Position numbers and translations under genes: made by a program. DNA of 64,000 nucleotides from an uncultured Eubacterium sp. (lineage in GTDB: Bacteria > Bacillota > Clostridia > Lachnospirales > Lachnospiraceae), in contig CAJUTR010000001.1 in the NCBI GenBank assembly GCA_910589665.1, positions 204,224 to 268,223 on the forward strand, in the 5' to 3' direction. A model generated the notes under the pieces. It was not told the DNA's origin. It did not search any database and was given only the letters and a program-made list of their open reading frames with translations. Positions 42,412-50,376 of this stretch are shown one piece after another (the first letter of the stretch is position 1; each line of letters opens with the position of its first letter).

Positions 42412-43821
42412 ATGAAAAAACAGGCGTTCAATCCATATCTGCCATCATGGGAATATATACCGGATGGGGAACCATATGTATTTGACGGCAGGGTATATGT
42501 GTATGGGTCGCACGACAAATATAATGGACACGTATTCTGTCTGGGCGATTATATGTGCTGGTCGGCGTCCGTCGATGATCTGGGAGACTGGCGCTGCGAG
42601 GGAGTCATCTATGAAAAGACAGCAGATCCGTATAACAAAGAGGGGAAGATGTGCCTCTATGCACCTGATGTCGTAAAGGGGCCCGAGGGCAGATATTATT
42701 TATATTACGTACTGGATAAAGTATCGGTCGTATCGGTGGCAGTATGCGATACGCCGGCTGGGCAGTATGAATTTTACGGCTATGTGCATTATGAAGATGG
42801 AACACTTCTCGGAGACAGACAGGGAGATGAGCCGCAGTTTGACCCGGGCGTTTTGTGGGAAGGCGACAGCGTCTATCTGTATACCGGCTTCTGCGGGCAG
42901 GGGGATACCTCGAGGAACGGCGCGATGGTGACGGTGCTGGATACCGATATGCTGACGGTGAAAGAGGCGCCGAAGTTCGTGGCGCCGCCTGAGTGGAAGA
43001 GTGAGGGGAGCGGATTTGAGGGACACGGCTTTTTTGAAGCGCCGTCGATCCGGAAGATCGGCGAAACCTACTATTTTATTTATTCCTCGTCCGTTATGCA
43101 CGAACTTTGTTATGCGACGAGCCGTTTTCCGGATCGGGAGTTTACCTACCGCGGCGTGCTCGTAAGTAACTGTGATCTACATATTTCGTCGTACAAACCG
43201 GCCGAAAAACCGATGGCGTATGGCAGCAATAATCACGGAAGCCTGGTGGAGATCGGCGGCGAATGGTACATCTTTTACCACAGGCACACGAACGGTTCGT
43301 GGTTTTGCCGGCAGGGATGCGCGGAACGGATCGAACTTTCGGCTGACGGAAGTTTCGCACAGGCGGAGCTGACTTCGTGCGGCTTAAATGGCGGGCCGCT
43401 AAAAGGCGAAGGCGAGTATCCGGCTTATCTGGCCTGTCATCTGTTTACGGAAGAAGATTCTATTTATGTGGGTGGCGACCAGTTTCCGAAGATCATGCAG
43501 GACGGCAGGGATGGAGATGAGGAGCTCGGCTATGTCGCTAATATGGAACACGGCGCGACGGCTGGATTTAAGTATTTTGACTGTCAGGGAATCCGGCGTA
43601 TCACGATTTGGACGCGCGGTTATGCCAAAGGCACGTTTGAAGTCAGGATGGCGTGGGACGGGCCGGTCGTGGCAGAAATACCGATCGAATTTTCAAATGT
43701 CTGGGAGTCATACACCGCGAAGGCTGATATTCCCGATGGGATCCATGCGCTCTATTTTACTTTTTCCGGGGATGGAAATGCCAGTTTCCGTTCGTTTCGC
43801 CTGGAACATGATCTGACATAA
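42412..43821 (+). CDS. Intracellular glycoside hydrolase family 43 protein with a C-terminal CBM6-like domain
   Basis: 469 residues from ATG 42412 after GGGAGGAA. There is no signal peptide. The five-bladed GH43 pattern shows the likely catalytic base Asp 18 in IPDGEPYVFDGRVYVYGSHD, an acidic APDVV (Asp 86) and the general acid Glu 209 in GFFEAPSI. The last 130 residues (TAGFKYFDCQGIRRI, GTFEVRMAWDGP) look like a CBM6-type beta-sandwich. It probably removes xylose or arabinose from imported oligosaccharides. A 35-codon GTG frame (42308-42415) covers the leader and ends across the ATG (TATGA), and the leader has several short inverted repeats. Confidence 0.88.
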   Translation: MKKQAFNPYLPSWEYIPDGEPYVFDGRVYVYGSHDKYNGHVFCLGDYMCWSASVDDLGDWRCEGVIYEKTADPYNKEGKMCLYAPDVVKGPEGRYYLYYVLDKVSVVSVAVCDTPAGQYEFYGYVHYEDGTLLGDRQGDEPQFDPGVLWEGDSVYLYTGFCGQGDTSRNGAMVTVLDTDMLTVKEAPKFVAPPEWKSEGSGFEGHGFFEAPSIRKIGETYYFIYSSSVMHELCYATSRFPDREFTYRGVLVSNCDLHISSYKPAEKPMAYGSNNHGSLVEIGGEWYIFYHRHTNGSWFCRQGCAERIELSADGSFAQAELTSCGLNGGPLKGEGEYPAYLACHLFTEEDSIYVGGDQFPKIMQDGRDGDEELGYVANMEHGATAGFKYFDCQGIRRITIWTRGYAKGTFEVRMAWDGPVVAEIPIEFSNVWESYTAKADIPDGIHALYFTFSGDGNASFRSFRLEHDLT

Positions 43822-43833
43822 AGGAGAGAGGGG

Positions 43834-44007
43834 ATGAGGTGGCTCTATATATTGGCGACGTTGATCGTGGCGCTGATCGCTTATGATAAAAAGTGGAGGA
43901 AAACGGCGGTATTGTTTTACATCATTACGCTTCTTCTCCTAATGCGGGAAGTGGGCAGGATTTGGATCCCGCTATATGGCTATGATCCACCGGCATGTTT
44001 CGAGTAG
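43834..44007 (+). CDS. Small 57-residue membrane protein
   Basis: ATG 43834 follows AAAGGAGAGAGGGG and lies 12 bases after the GH43 stop. The product has two hydrophobic stretches (residues about 2-16 and 27-38) separated by a basic YDKKWRKTA turn, and ends YGYDPPACFE. It looks like a small two-helix membrane protein. I recognise no family. The good ribosome binding site and the coding-like composition support a real gene. Confidence 0.6.
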   Translation: MRWLYILATLIVALIAYDKKWRKTAVLFYIITLLLLMREVGRIWIPLYGYDPPACFE

Positions 44008-44060
44008 GGAGACAAATTTAAACATTGGATAAATTTGTGTCATAAATTTAGCAAAAATGG

Positions 44061-44088
44061 TTGACGTATCCAAATTTTGTGATATAAT
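44061..44088 (+). promoter_or_regulatory. Promoter of rpsU
   Basis: TTGACG (44061-44066) and TATAAT (44083-44088) are separated by 16 bases. Transcription should start near 44095, giving a leader of about 70 bases with two competing hairpins. Confidence 0.85.
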
Positions 44089-44096
44089 ATGTGTTA

Positions 44097-44160
44097 GTGC
44101 GAAAAAATACCCAAACAGTTGTATTTTGCACAATCTACAACTGGAGGGAGGTAAGGTGTG
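44097..44160 (+). promoter_or_regulatory. rpsU leader with two competing hairpins
   Basis: Hairpin A pairs GTGC plus AAAATAC (44097-44110) with GTATTTTGCAC (44121-44131). Hairpin B pairs CAGTTGTA (44116-44123) with TACAACTG (44136-44143), perfect over 8 bp. They share 44121-44123, so only one can form. Hairpin B ends directly at the GGAGGGAGG ribosome binding region. This could allow translational control of S21. Confidence 0.5.
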
Positions 44161-44165
44161 ATAAT

Positions 44166-44342
44166 ATGTCAAATGTGATCGTAAAAGAAAACGAATCATT
44201 GGATAGTGCATTGCGCCGTTTCAAGCGAAACTGTGCAAAAGCGGGGATCCAGCAGGAGATTCGGAAGAGAGAGCATTATGAGAAGCCAAGCGTTAGGCGT
44301 AAGAAAAAGTCTGAGGCGGCTCGTAAAAGAAAATTCAAATAA
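44166..44342 (+). CDS. rpsU: 30S ribosomal protein S21
   Basis: 58 residues. SNVIVKENESLDSALRRFKRN and the basic tail RRKKKSEAARKRKFK are diagnostic of bS21. ATG 44166 follows AAGGTGTG by five bases, with a stronger GGAGG slightly upstream. It is part of the small subunit near the anti-Shine-Dalgarno region. As in Bacillus it stands at the head of the yqfC-yqfD-phoH-ybeY block, but a terminator separates it from yqfC. Confidence 0.98.
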   Translation: MSNVIVKENESLDSALRRFKRNCAKAGIQQEIRKREHYEKPSVRRKKKSEAARKRKFK

Positions 44343-44357
44343 TTGCACATATGATGG

Positions 44358-44390
44358 AAGAACGCAGGAACTGCGTTCTTTCTTTTTTAA
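44358..44390 (+). terminator. Terminator of rpsU
   Basis: AAGAACGCAG (44359-44368) pairs perfectly with CTGCGTTCTT (44371-44380), followed by TCTTTTTT. Strong stem; the loop is only two bases (GA), and opening the closing pair enlarges it to four. Confidence 0.92.
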
Positions 44391-44397
44391 CTTTTTT

Positions 44398-44427
44398 GTA
44401 TCAAGGCCAGGCATTCCCGCATAAAAT
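44398..44427 (+). promoter_or_regulatory. Possible sigma-E-like promoter of yqfC
   Basis: GTATCAA (44398-44404) and CATAAAAT (44420-44427), 15 bases apart, resemble the mother-cell sigma-E consensus. yqfC and yqfD of Bacillus are sigma-E genes, which fits. Confidence 0.45.
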
Positions 44428-44458
44428 AATACATAACCGAATGCGTACGAGGTGGAAT

Positions 44459-44716
44459 ATGAATCCCATATCGAAAAAAATGGGCCTACAGCCTGACATA
44501 CTGGATGGTGCCACCATCGTAAAGACATATGGGGATGAGTATGCCATTATCGAAAATTATAAGTCGATCATTGAATACACGGAGGAGACGATTAAACTCC
44601 AGGGAAAGCACGTAAAAGTAATGGTGTGCGGAAACAATCTCTGCATCGAATCGTTCGAACCGGACGAATGCAGGGTATGCGGTAAAATAAATGACATCAG
44701 CCTGATCCGGTTTTAG
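44459..44716 (+). CDS. yqfC: Sporulation protein YqfC (YabP family)
   Basis: 85 residues from ATG 44459, which follows GAGGTGG. The YabP/YqfC fold is visible in ITLVGN-like DGATIVKTYGDEYAIIENYK, YTEETIKLQGKHVKVMVCG and the terminal GKINDISLIRF. It is directly followed by yqfD, its constant neighbour in endospore formers. The two are needed for efficient sporulation in Bacillus, with an unclear molecular role in the mother cell. Confidence 0.92.
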   Translation: MNPISKKMGLQPDILDGATIVKTYGDEYAIIENYKSIIEYTEETIKLQGKHVKVMVCGNNLCIESFEPDECRVCGKINDISLIRF

Positions 44717-44737
44717 GATGGCTGATCGAATGGGGGA

Positions 44738-46000
44738 ATGAAGTTGAAATGGCTGAGGGGATACATAGACTGTCATGTCGGCTCGGGACGTTGGGAGCGT
44801 TTTATGAATTTATGCCGGCATCATGATATTAAGCTGTGGAACGTCAGGTCGGAAGAAAAGCGGGTGACGTTCTGCATGTATGCCAGAGACTACAGGATGC
44901 TGAAAAAATTTGTGGGAAAAACCAGCGTTGTACCGCACATACGCAGAAAGAAGGGACTGCCGTTTGTGTGCGGACGCGCGATGCGGGACTGGACCTTTAC
45001 ATTCGGTTTTATCTTGTTTTTTGTCGTTCTGCATGTGTTGTCCATGTTTGTGTGGCAGATCAATTATTATGGGCAGAGGGAGTACACGCAGGAGACGATC
45101 CGCAAAGAGGTGACGGCGATGGGCGTCTATACCGGCATGCTTCGCAGCCATCTGGACTGTGACAGCATAGAGAGGAACCTGCGGGAATGCTACGACAATA
45201 TGAGCTGGGTTTCCGCCGAGGAAAAAGGCTGCGTGTTAAACATAAAAATGAAAGAAGGGACGGCGGAGAAAAAGGCCGATGTCTTGGATACCACACCGTG
45301 CCATCTCGTCGCGCCGTGCCGCGGCACCGTACAGAGTATCGTGACGAAAGAGGGTACGGCGAAAGTCAAAAAAGGATCAAAGGTCAAAAAAGGAGATATT
45401 CTCATTCGCGGGATCGTTGAAATCAAAGATGACAGCGATACGGTCGTGAAAAAGAACGGCGTCCACGCGGCAGGCGAGGTGACCATCCTCACGGAGAAAA
45501 AGTATGAAGACCGTATAAATATACGGCATATGAATAAAAATAAGACGGGAAAGGATGTAAACGTATACACGGTGCAATGTGGCGGAACTCGTTTTTCTAT
45601 AAAAAATCCCTTAAAATGGTTTGATAATTCTTCCAGTTATGATATAATAAGTAACATATGCGTGGATGAGGAATTCATTCCCCTGCAGGCAAGTTTGAAA
45701 GTGACAAGACGTAAGTATGTCAATTACGAACCGCAGGAAGCAGAGTACACCGAGCAGGAGGCGGAAAAGATCCTGCGCCGGAAACTGGCGGCAAGAGTTA
45801 TGACTTATGAAGAAAACGGATACGAGGTGTTAGACCAGACGTTTCAAATGACCAAAGACGAGACAGAGTTTGTAAGCCGCGGAAACGTTGTGATGAAAGT
45901 ATCCGATATGAAACAAAAAGAGGTCTCAGAAAAGCAGCTCATGCTTGAGACGAGTGGAAAGGAAGAAGAACGCGATGGCACAGGAGCAGATCATACTTGA
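44738..46000 (+). CDS. yqfD: Sporulation protein YqfD
   Basis: 420 residues from TTG or ATG near 44738 (the ATG here follows GGGGG). The N-terminal cytoplasmic part (GYIDCHVGSGRWERFMNLC) is followed by a single membrane segment at about 87-110 (FTFGFILFFVVLHVLSMFVW). An extracytoplasmic part with a biotinyl/HlyD-like hinge (PCRGTVQSIVTKEGTAKVKKG and KKGDILIRG) comes next. This matches YqfD. Its end overlaps phoH by 26 bases. Confidence 0.95.
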   Translation: MKLKWLRGYIDCHVGSGRWERFMNLCRHHDIKLWNVRSEEKRVTFCMYARDYRMLKKFVGKTSVVPHIRRKKGLPFVCGRAMRDWTFTFGFILFFVVLHVLSMFVWQINYYGQREYTQETIRKEVTAMGVYTGMLRSHLDCDSIERNLRECYDNMSWVSAEEKGCVLNIKMKEGTAEKKADVLDTTPCHLVAPCRGTVQSIVTKEGTAKVKKGSKVKKGDILIRGIVEIKDDSDTVVKKNGVHAAGEVTILTEKKYEDRINIRHMNKNKTGKDVNVYTVQCGGTRFSIKNPLKWFDNSSSYDIISNICVDEEFIPLQASLKVTRRKYVNYEPQEAEYTEQEAEKILRRKLAARVMTYEENGYEVLDQTFQMTKDETEFVSRGNVVMKVSDMKQKEVSEKQLMLETSGKEEERDGTGADHT

Positions 46001-46976
46001 TATTCCAGCAGATCATGAGAATAATATATTCGGCGGCTTGGATGCCCATTTAAAAAAGATCGAGCGCGCGCTCCGCGTCGAGGTGATCCTGCGCGATGGC
46101 TCCGTGAAAATAACCGGGGACGAACAGGCGGTGAAAGAGGCAAAGCGGGTATTCGGAGAACTGCTTGCGATGTCGCAGCGGGGAAATACGATCACCGAAC
46201 AAAATGTCGACTATGTGCTCGCCCTGACGAAAGAAAAATCTTCGGTATCCCTTGTGGATATAGATAAGGAGCTCGTCGGATTTACGATCCAGGGTAAGCC
46301 GATCAAACCGAAGACGCTGGGACAAAAGAAATATGTGGACGCGATCCGCGAAAAGATGATGGTATTCGGCGTCGGGCCAGCAGGTACTGGTAAGACATAT
46401 CTGGCGATGGCGATGGCGATCCAGGCGTTTAAGCAGGATGAGGTGGGAAAGATCATCCTGACGAGACCGGCGATCGAGGCTGGGGAGAATCTGGGGTTTC
46501 TGCCGGGGGATCTGCAGAGTAAGATCGATCCGTATCTTCGCCCGCTCTATGACGCGCTGTATCAGATCATGGGTGCGGATTCATTCTTGAAAAATTCTGA
46601 AAAGGGATTGATCGAGGTCGCGCCTTTGGCATATATGAGGGGAAGGACGTTAGATAATGCGTTTATCATTTTGGACGAGGCGCAGAATACGACGCCGGCG
46701 CAGATGAAAATGTTTCTGACACGTATCGGTTTTGGGTCCAAAGTCGTCATAACGGGTGACCTCTCTCAGAAAGATCTGCCGTTCGCCGCTGTATCCGGAT
46801 TGGAACAGGCGTTGAAGGTGCTGCGGGACGTGGAGGAGATCGGCGTATCCTATCTGACAAATAAGGACGTCGTGCGGCATCCGCTCGTACAGAAGATCGT
46901 ACATGCGTATGAAAAATATGAGGCGAGGGAACAGTACCGGGAGAACCGGAAGAATCAGAGGCAGAAAAGGAAGTAA
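45975..46976 (+). CDS. phoH: PhoH family ATPase
   Basis: 333 residues from ATG 45975 with GGAAGAAG upstream. An N-terminal KH-like RNA-binding region (VEVILRDGSVKITGDEQAVKEA) precedes the PhoH ATPase domain: Walker A VGPAGTGKTYLAMAMA near residue 135, AIEAGENLGFLPGDLQSKIDPY, and Walker B FIILDEAQNTTP. It is the usual partner of YbeY and likely acts in RNA or ribosome quality control. It is translationally coupled to yqfD and two bases from ybeY. Confidence 0.96.
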   Translation: MAQEQIILDIPADHENNIFGGLDAHLKKIERALRVEVILRDGSVKITGDEQAVKEAKRVFGELLAMSQRGNTITEQNVDYVLALTKEKSSVSLVDIDKELVGFTIQGKPIKPKTLGQKKYVDAIREKMMVFGVGPAGTGKTYLAMAMAIQAFKQDEVGKIILTRPAIEAGENLGFLPGDLQSKIDPYLRPLYDALYQIMGADSFLKNSEKGLIEVAPLAYMRGRTLDNAFIILDEAQNTTPAQMKMFLTRIGFGSKVVITGDLSQKDLPFAAVSGLEQALKVLRDVEEIGVSYLTNKDVVRHPLVQKIVHAYEKYEAREQYRENRKNQRQKRK

Positions 46977-46978
46977 GG

Positions 46979-47479
46979 ATGACGGTATATTTTGAAGACG
47001 AGGCGATGCTCACGTTTGAGTTTGATCTGGAGAGACAGTTGGAGCAGATCATTTCGTTCGTGCGGGATCATGTGAACTGCCCGTACGATCTGGAAGTAAG
47101 TGTGACGATGGTGGACAAGGCAACGATACAGGAAGTCAATGCCAGGTTCCGGGATCTGTCCAGACCGACGGATGTGTTAAGTTTTCCGATGGCCGAATAC
47201 GATAAACCGGCTGATTTTGACGGGCCGGCATTCTGCGGGAGCCACACGGTCGATCCGGATACGAACGAACTCGTTCTGGGCGATATGATGCTCTGTTCCG
47301 AAGTGATCAAGGAACAGGCGAAAGAATATGGGCATTCGGAAATGAGGGAATTTAGTTTTCTTGTCGTACATAGCATGCTTCACCTATTTGGATACGACCA
47401 TATACTAGATCGTGACCGGATGGAGATGGAAGAGGAGCAGAGAACGATCATGAATGCGCTCGGGATCCGCCGCGCGTAG
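46979..47479 (+). CDS. ybeY: Endoribonuclease YbeY
   Basis: 166 residues. The zinc-binding motif VVHSMLHLFGYDH holds the three conserved His residues, and LSRPTDVLSFPM is the second family motif. It acts in 16S rRNA 3-prime maturation and ribosome quality control. The gene lies two bases after phoH. In Bacillus yqfF (a cyclic-di-AMP phosphodiesterase), dgkA and era are close by; here yqfF is missing between phoH and ybeY. Confidence 0.96.
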   Translation: MTVYFEDEAMLTFEFDLERQLEQIISFVRDHVNCPYDLEVSVTMVDKATIQEVNARFRDLSRPTDVLSFPMAEYDKPADFDGPAFCGSHTVDPDTNELVLGDMMLCSEVIKEQAKEYGHSEMREFSFLVVHSMLHLFGYDHILDRDRMEMEEEQRTIMNALGIRRA

Positions 47480-47541
47480 TGTGAAGTTATGGCGACCAAA
47501 CTTGTGCGATGCACAAAAGGCGTGCGCGAATGGAGAGAAAT

Positions 47542-48690
47542 ATGTTAAAAGGAAAAAAGAAATTGATATTTCTGACGAGTATGTGCGTCATAGCCGTGGC
47601 GGCTGTGGCAGCCATATCTGTTTATCTAACCCGGAAGGACACGGAACCGGTACCGCAGCCGGTGGCACAAGCGACACCGGAACCTGTCCCGACGCCTGAG
47701 ATTACACCGGTTCCGACAAAAGATCCGAACGAAGGAAAGGTAAAGAGTGCTCTTACTGGGGAGTACATATCGAAAAAAAAGGCAAAACAGCGGCCATTTG
47801 CCGTTATCATCAATAACATCGAATATGCTAACCAGCGCCAGGAAGGGACATCGCAGATCGACGTGCTCTATGAGGCGTTGGCAGAAGGCGGGATCACGCG
47901 TATGCTCGGCGTGTTCCAGGGAACGGATAAGATCAAACGGCTCGGTTCGGTCAGGAGCGCCAGGCACTATTTTGTCAGCTTTGCCAGCGAGTGGAACGCG
48001 ATCTTCTGCCATTTTGGACAAACCTCTTACGCCATTTCTAAAATAGAGGAGTTAGGGGTGGATAATTTAAGCGGCCTTTCGGCGATTGGCAGCGTTGTGT
48101 ATAAGAGGGACACTTCGGTCAAAGCGCCGCATAACGTCTATACCTCGGGGGAACAGATGAGACAGGGAGCGAAAAAACTCGGGTATTCCACGAAATTTAA
48201 CGAAGAAAAGATGGCAAAGCATTTCGATTTTCAGGAAGAGGATACCGACCTATCGTCCGGGGAGGAGACATTTTACGTAAATCTGCCGTTTTCAGATTAT
48301 TCGACCTGCTATCTGAAATATGATAAAAAGGCAAAAGAATATAAGAAATATGAATACAAGACGAAGCATAAAGACCATAAAAATAATAAACAGCTCTCGT
48401 TTAAAAATGTGATCATCCAGCTTGTCAAAGAGACGAATATTGACCGCAACGGCTATCAGCACTTATATCTGCACAAGCGCAAAGGAACGGGATATTACAT
48501 CACGAATGGAAGCAGGATGAAGATCCAGTGGAAGAAAAACGAGGAAAAAGGGACGATGTGTTATTATGATACGGACGGCAACGTACTCCGTATCAACCCG
48601 GGCAAGACATATATTGCGGCATATCCGACCAGCCGGAAGGATCTGCTGTCGTTTCAGGAGAAGAAGGATAAAAAGACAAAGAAAAAGTAA
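47542..48690 (+). CDS. DUF3048 (YerB-like) membrane-anchored protein
   Basis: 382 residues from ATG 47542 after GGAGAG. Residues 7-27 form a membrane anchor (IFLTSMCVIAVAAVAAISVY). A Pro/Thr-rich linker follows (PVPQPVAQATPEPVPTPE) and then the DUF3048 domain: RPFAVIINN, SQIDVLYEALAEGGITRMLG, RLGSVRSARHYFVSFA and APHNVYTS. A basic C-terminal tail ends the protein. The YerB family is extracytoplasmic and of unknown function. The leader after ybeY has a GTG frame beginning at 47481 that resembles a shortened form of the structured leader peptides at 6273 and 18817. Confidence 0.9.
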   Translation: MLKGKKKLIFLTSMCVIAVAAVAAISVYLTRKDTEPVPQPVAQATPEPVPTPEITPVPTKDPNEGKVKSALTGEYISKKKAKQRPFAVIINNIEYANQRQEGTSQIDVLYEALAEGGITRMLGVFQGTDKIKRLGSVRSARHYFVSFASEWNAIFCHFGQTSYAISKIEELGVDNLSGLSAIGSVVYKRDTSVKAPHNVYTSGEQMRQGAKKLGYSTKFNEEKMAKHFDFQEEDTDLSSGEETFYVNLPFSDYSTCYLKYDKKAKEYKKYEYKTKHKDHKNNKQLSFKNVIIQLVKETNIDRNGYQHLYLHKRKGTGYYITNGSRMKIQWKKNEEKGTMCYYDTDGNVLRINPGKTYIAAYPTSRKDLLSFQEKKDKKTKKK

Positions 48691-48705
48691 CGGAAGGATA
48701 CCAGT

Positions 48706-50376
48706 ATGGGTGTTAAAAAGCAGGAGAGTAGACGGAGTGCCAGTTTTTTAAAACAGGGAAGCTTATTAGCGATGGCTTCCCTTGTTGTGCGTTTGATCGG
48801 CATGGTCTACCGGATTCCGATGGCAAACATACTGGGGGATGGCAACGGGATCTACGCGGTCGCGTTTGATATTTATGATATCATACTGATCGTTTCATCC
48901 TACAGCCTGCCGCTTGCGCTGTCAAAGATCATTTCCTCGCAGCACAGCCGAAGGGAATATAAGAACATGGGAAAGACGTTCCGGCTGTCGCTCGGTTTCG
49001 CGCTCGTTTCCGGCGGGATATTCGGTACGGCGCTGTTTGCGACGGCGGGATTGATAGAAGAACATATTTATCCTGCTTACGCGGGACTCCAGATCCCGCT
49101 CCGGGTACTGGCGCCTACGATTTTTATCGTGGCGATCCTCGGTGTGTTCCGCGGCTTTTTCCAGGGTAAAAATACGATGGTCCCAACCGCCGTTTCTCAG
49201 GTGTTAGAGCAGGTTGTAAATGCCATTGTCAGTGTGTCGGCAGCGTATCTGTTTATGAAGTGGAACGCCGACAGCCTTGTCAGGAGTGCGTGGGGGGCTG
49301 CGGGAGGAACGCTCGGTACGTGTCTTGGCGCACTCACGGCGCTCATGCTCGTCGTATTTGTGTACTGCATTTACCGGCCGATCCAGAAAAAAATGGAGCG
49401 GCGTGACCGCTCCAGGCGCGTGTACACGACCGCTCATATATATCGGATCCTCTTCCTCACGATACTGCCGATCATCTTGAGCCAGACGGTGTATCAGATC
49501 AGTGGATTGATCGATTATTATCTATTCAGTGACGTCATGGGAGCAAAGGGCGTCGGCGATAAGGTGATCTCGTCATTGACTGGTATTTATAGCTCGAATT
49601 ACCGGACGCTCACGAGTGTGCCGATCGCTATTTCTACTTCGATCGCCTCGTCCATGATCCCGAGCGCGGTAGCAGCTTATACCCAGCGGGACATCGGACA
49701 GCTCCGTTACAATATTCTCTCGGGTATCAAGTTTAATATGATCATTGCGTTCCCGTGCGCGATGGGGTATACCGTGCTTGGGCAGGGGATCGTCAGGCTT
49801 TTGTTTCCGTCGATGGACTATGAGCTCGGCGGACATCTGATGATGGCGGGTTCTGCGGCTGTTATTTTTTATGCCATTTCCAATGTGACGGGAAGCGCGC
49901 TGCAGAGTATTGATAAGATGCGCATTCCCGTGATCCATTCCGCGATTTCCCTCGTGCTGCACGTTGTGATCGTCGTCACGCTGCTTAAATTTACCGGACT
50001 TGGGATTTATGTACTTATCATCGGAAATGTTACGTTCCCCATCGTCGTCGGTGTACTGAATATCATGGCTCTCAAACGCTATATTCCGTCGTTCCACTTA
50101 AAGCCGCTCAAAACGTTTTTTGTTCCATTGTCGGCGTCCCTTTGGATGGCGATCGCTGTCGTTGTCATGTTTGTGTCTACGAGCCGCTTGTTTGGTATGG
50201 CGTTAGGCGAATCCGCGACGAATGCGCTGGCAGTCTGTATCTCGCTGCTCGTCGCTGTATTTGTGTACTTTGTCGTCTTTTTGAAACTGCGCGGCATGAC
50301 GAAACAGGAGCTGTTTGATTTTCCGATGGGAAGGCGGCTCTATCTCGTGGCGAGAAAGTTACATCTTATGAAATAG
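48706..50376 (+). CDS. SpoVB/MurJ-type polysaccharide flippase
   Basis: 556 residues with 12-14 hydrophobic segments. It begins ASFLKQGSLLAMASLVVRLIG and has RIPMANILGDGNGIYAVAFDIYDIIL, typical of the SpoVB/YtgP branch of the MOP flippase family. These proteins flip lipid-linked cell-wall or spore-cortex precursors. In Bacillus SpoVB is needed for the cortex and YtgP is the vegetative Amj/MurJ partner; I cannot tell which applies here. The gene ends 18 bases inside the convergent carboxypeptidase gene, with no separate terminator. Confidence 0.9.
   Translation: MGVKKQESRRSASFLKQGSLLAMASLVVRLIGMVYRIPMANILGDGNGIYAVAFDIYDIILIVSSYSLPLALSKIISSQHSRREYKNMGKTFRLSLGFALVSGGIFGTALFATAGLIEEHIYPAYAGLQIPLRVLAPTIFIVAILGVFRGFFQGKNTMVPTAVSQVLEQVVNAIVSVSAAYLFMKWNADSLVRSAWGAAGGTLGTCLGALTALMLVVFVYCIYRPIQKKMERRDRSRRVYTTAHIYRILFLTILPIILSQTVYQISGLIDYYLFSDVMGAKGVGDKVISSLTGIYSSNYRTLTSVPIAISTSIASSMIPSAVAAYTQRDIGQLRYNILSGIKFNMIIAFPCAMGYTVLGQGIVRLLFPSMDYELGGHLMMAGSAAVIFYAISNVTGSALQSIDKMRIPVIHSAISLVLHVVIVVTLLKFTGLGIYVLIIGNVTFPIVVGVLNIMALKRYIPSFHLKPLKTFFVPLSASLWMAIAVVVMFVSTSRLFGMALGESATNALAVCISLLVAVFVYFVVFLKLRGMTKQELFDFPMGRRLYLVARKLHLMK

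Noticed and set aside
42308..42415. A 35-codon GTG frame in the GH43 leader ending across the start codon
   Set aside because: It has only a weak ribosome binding site and no conserved feature; recorded in the GH43 entry but not called as a gene.
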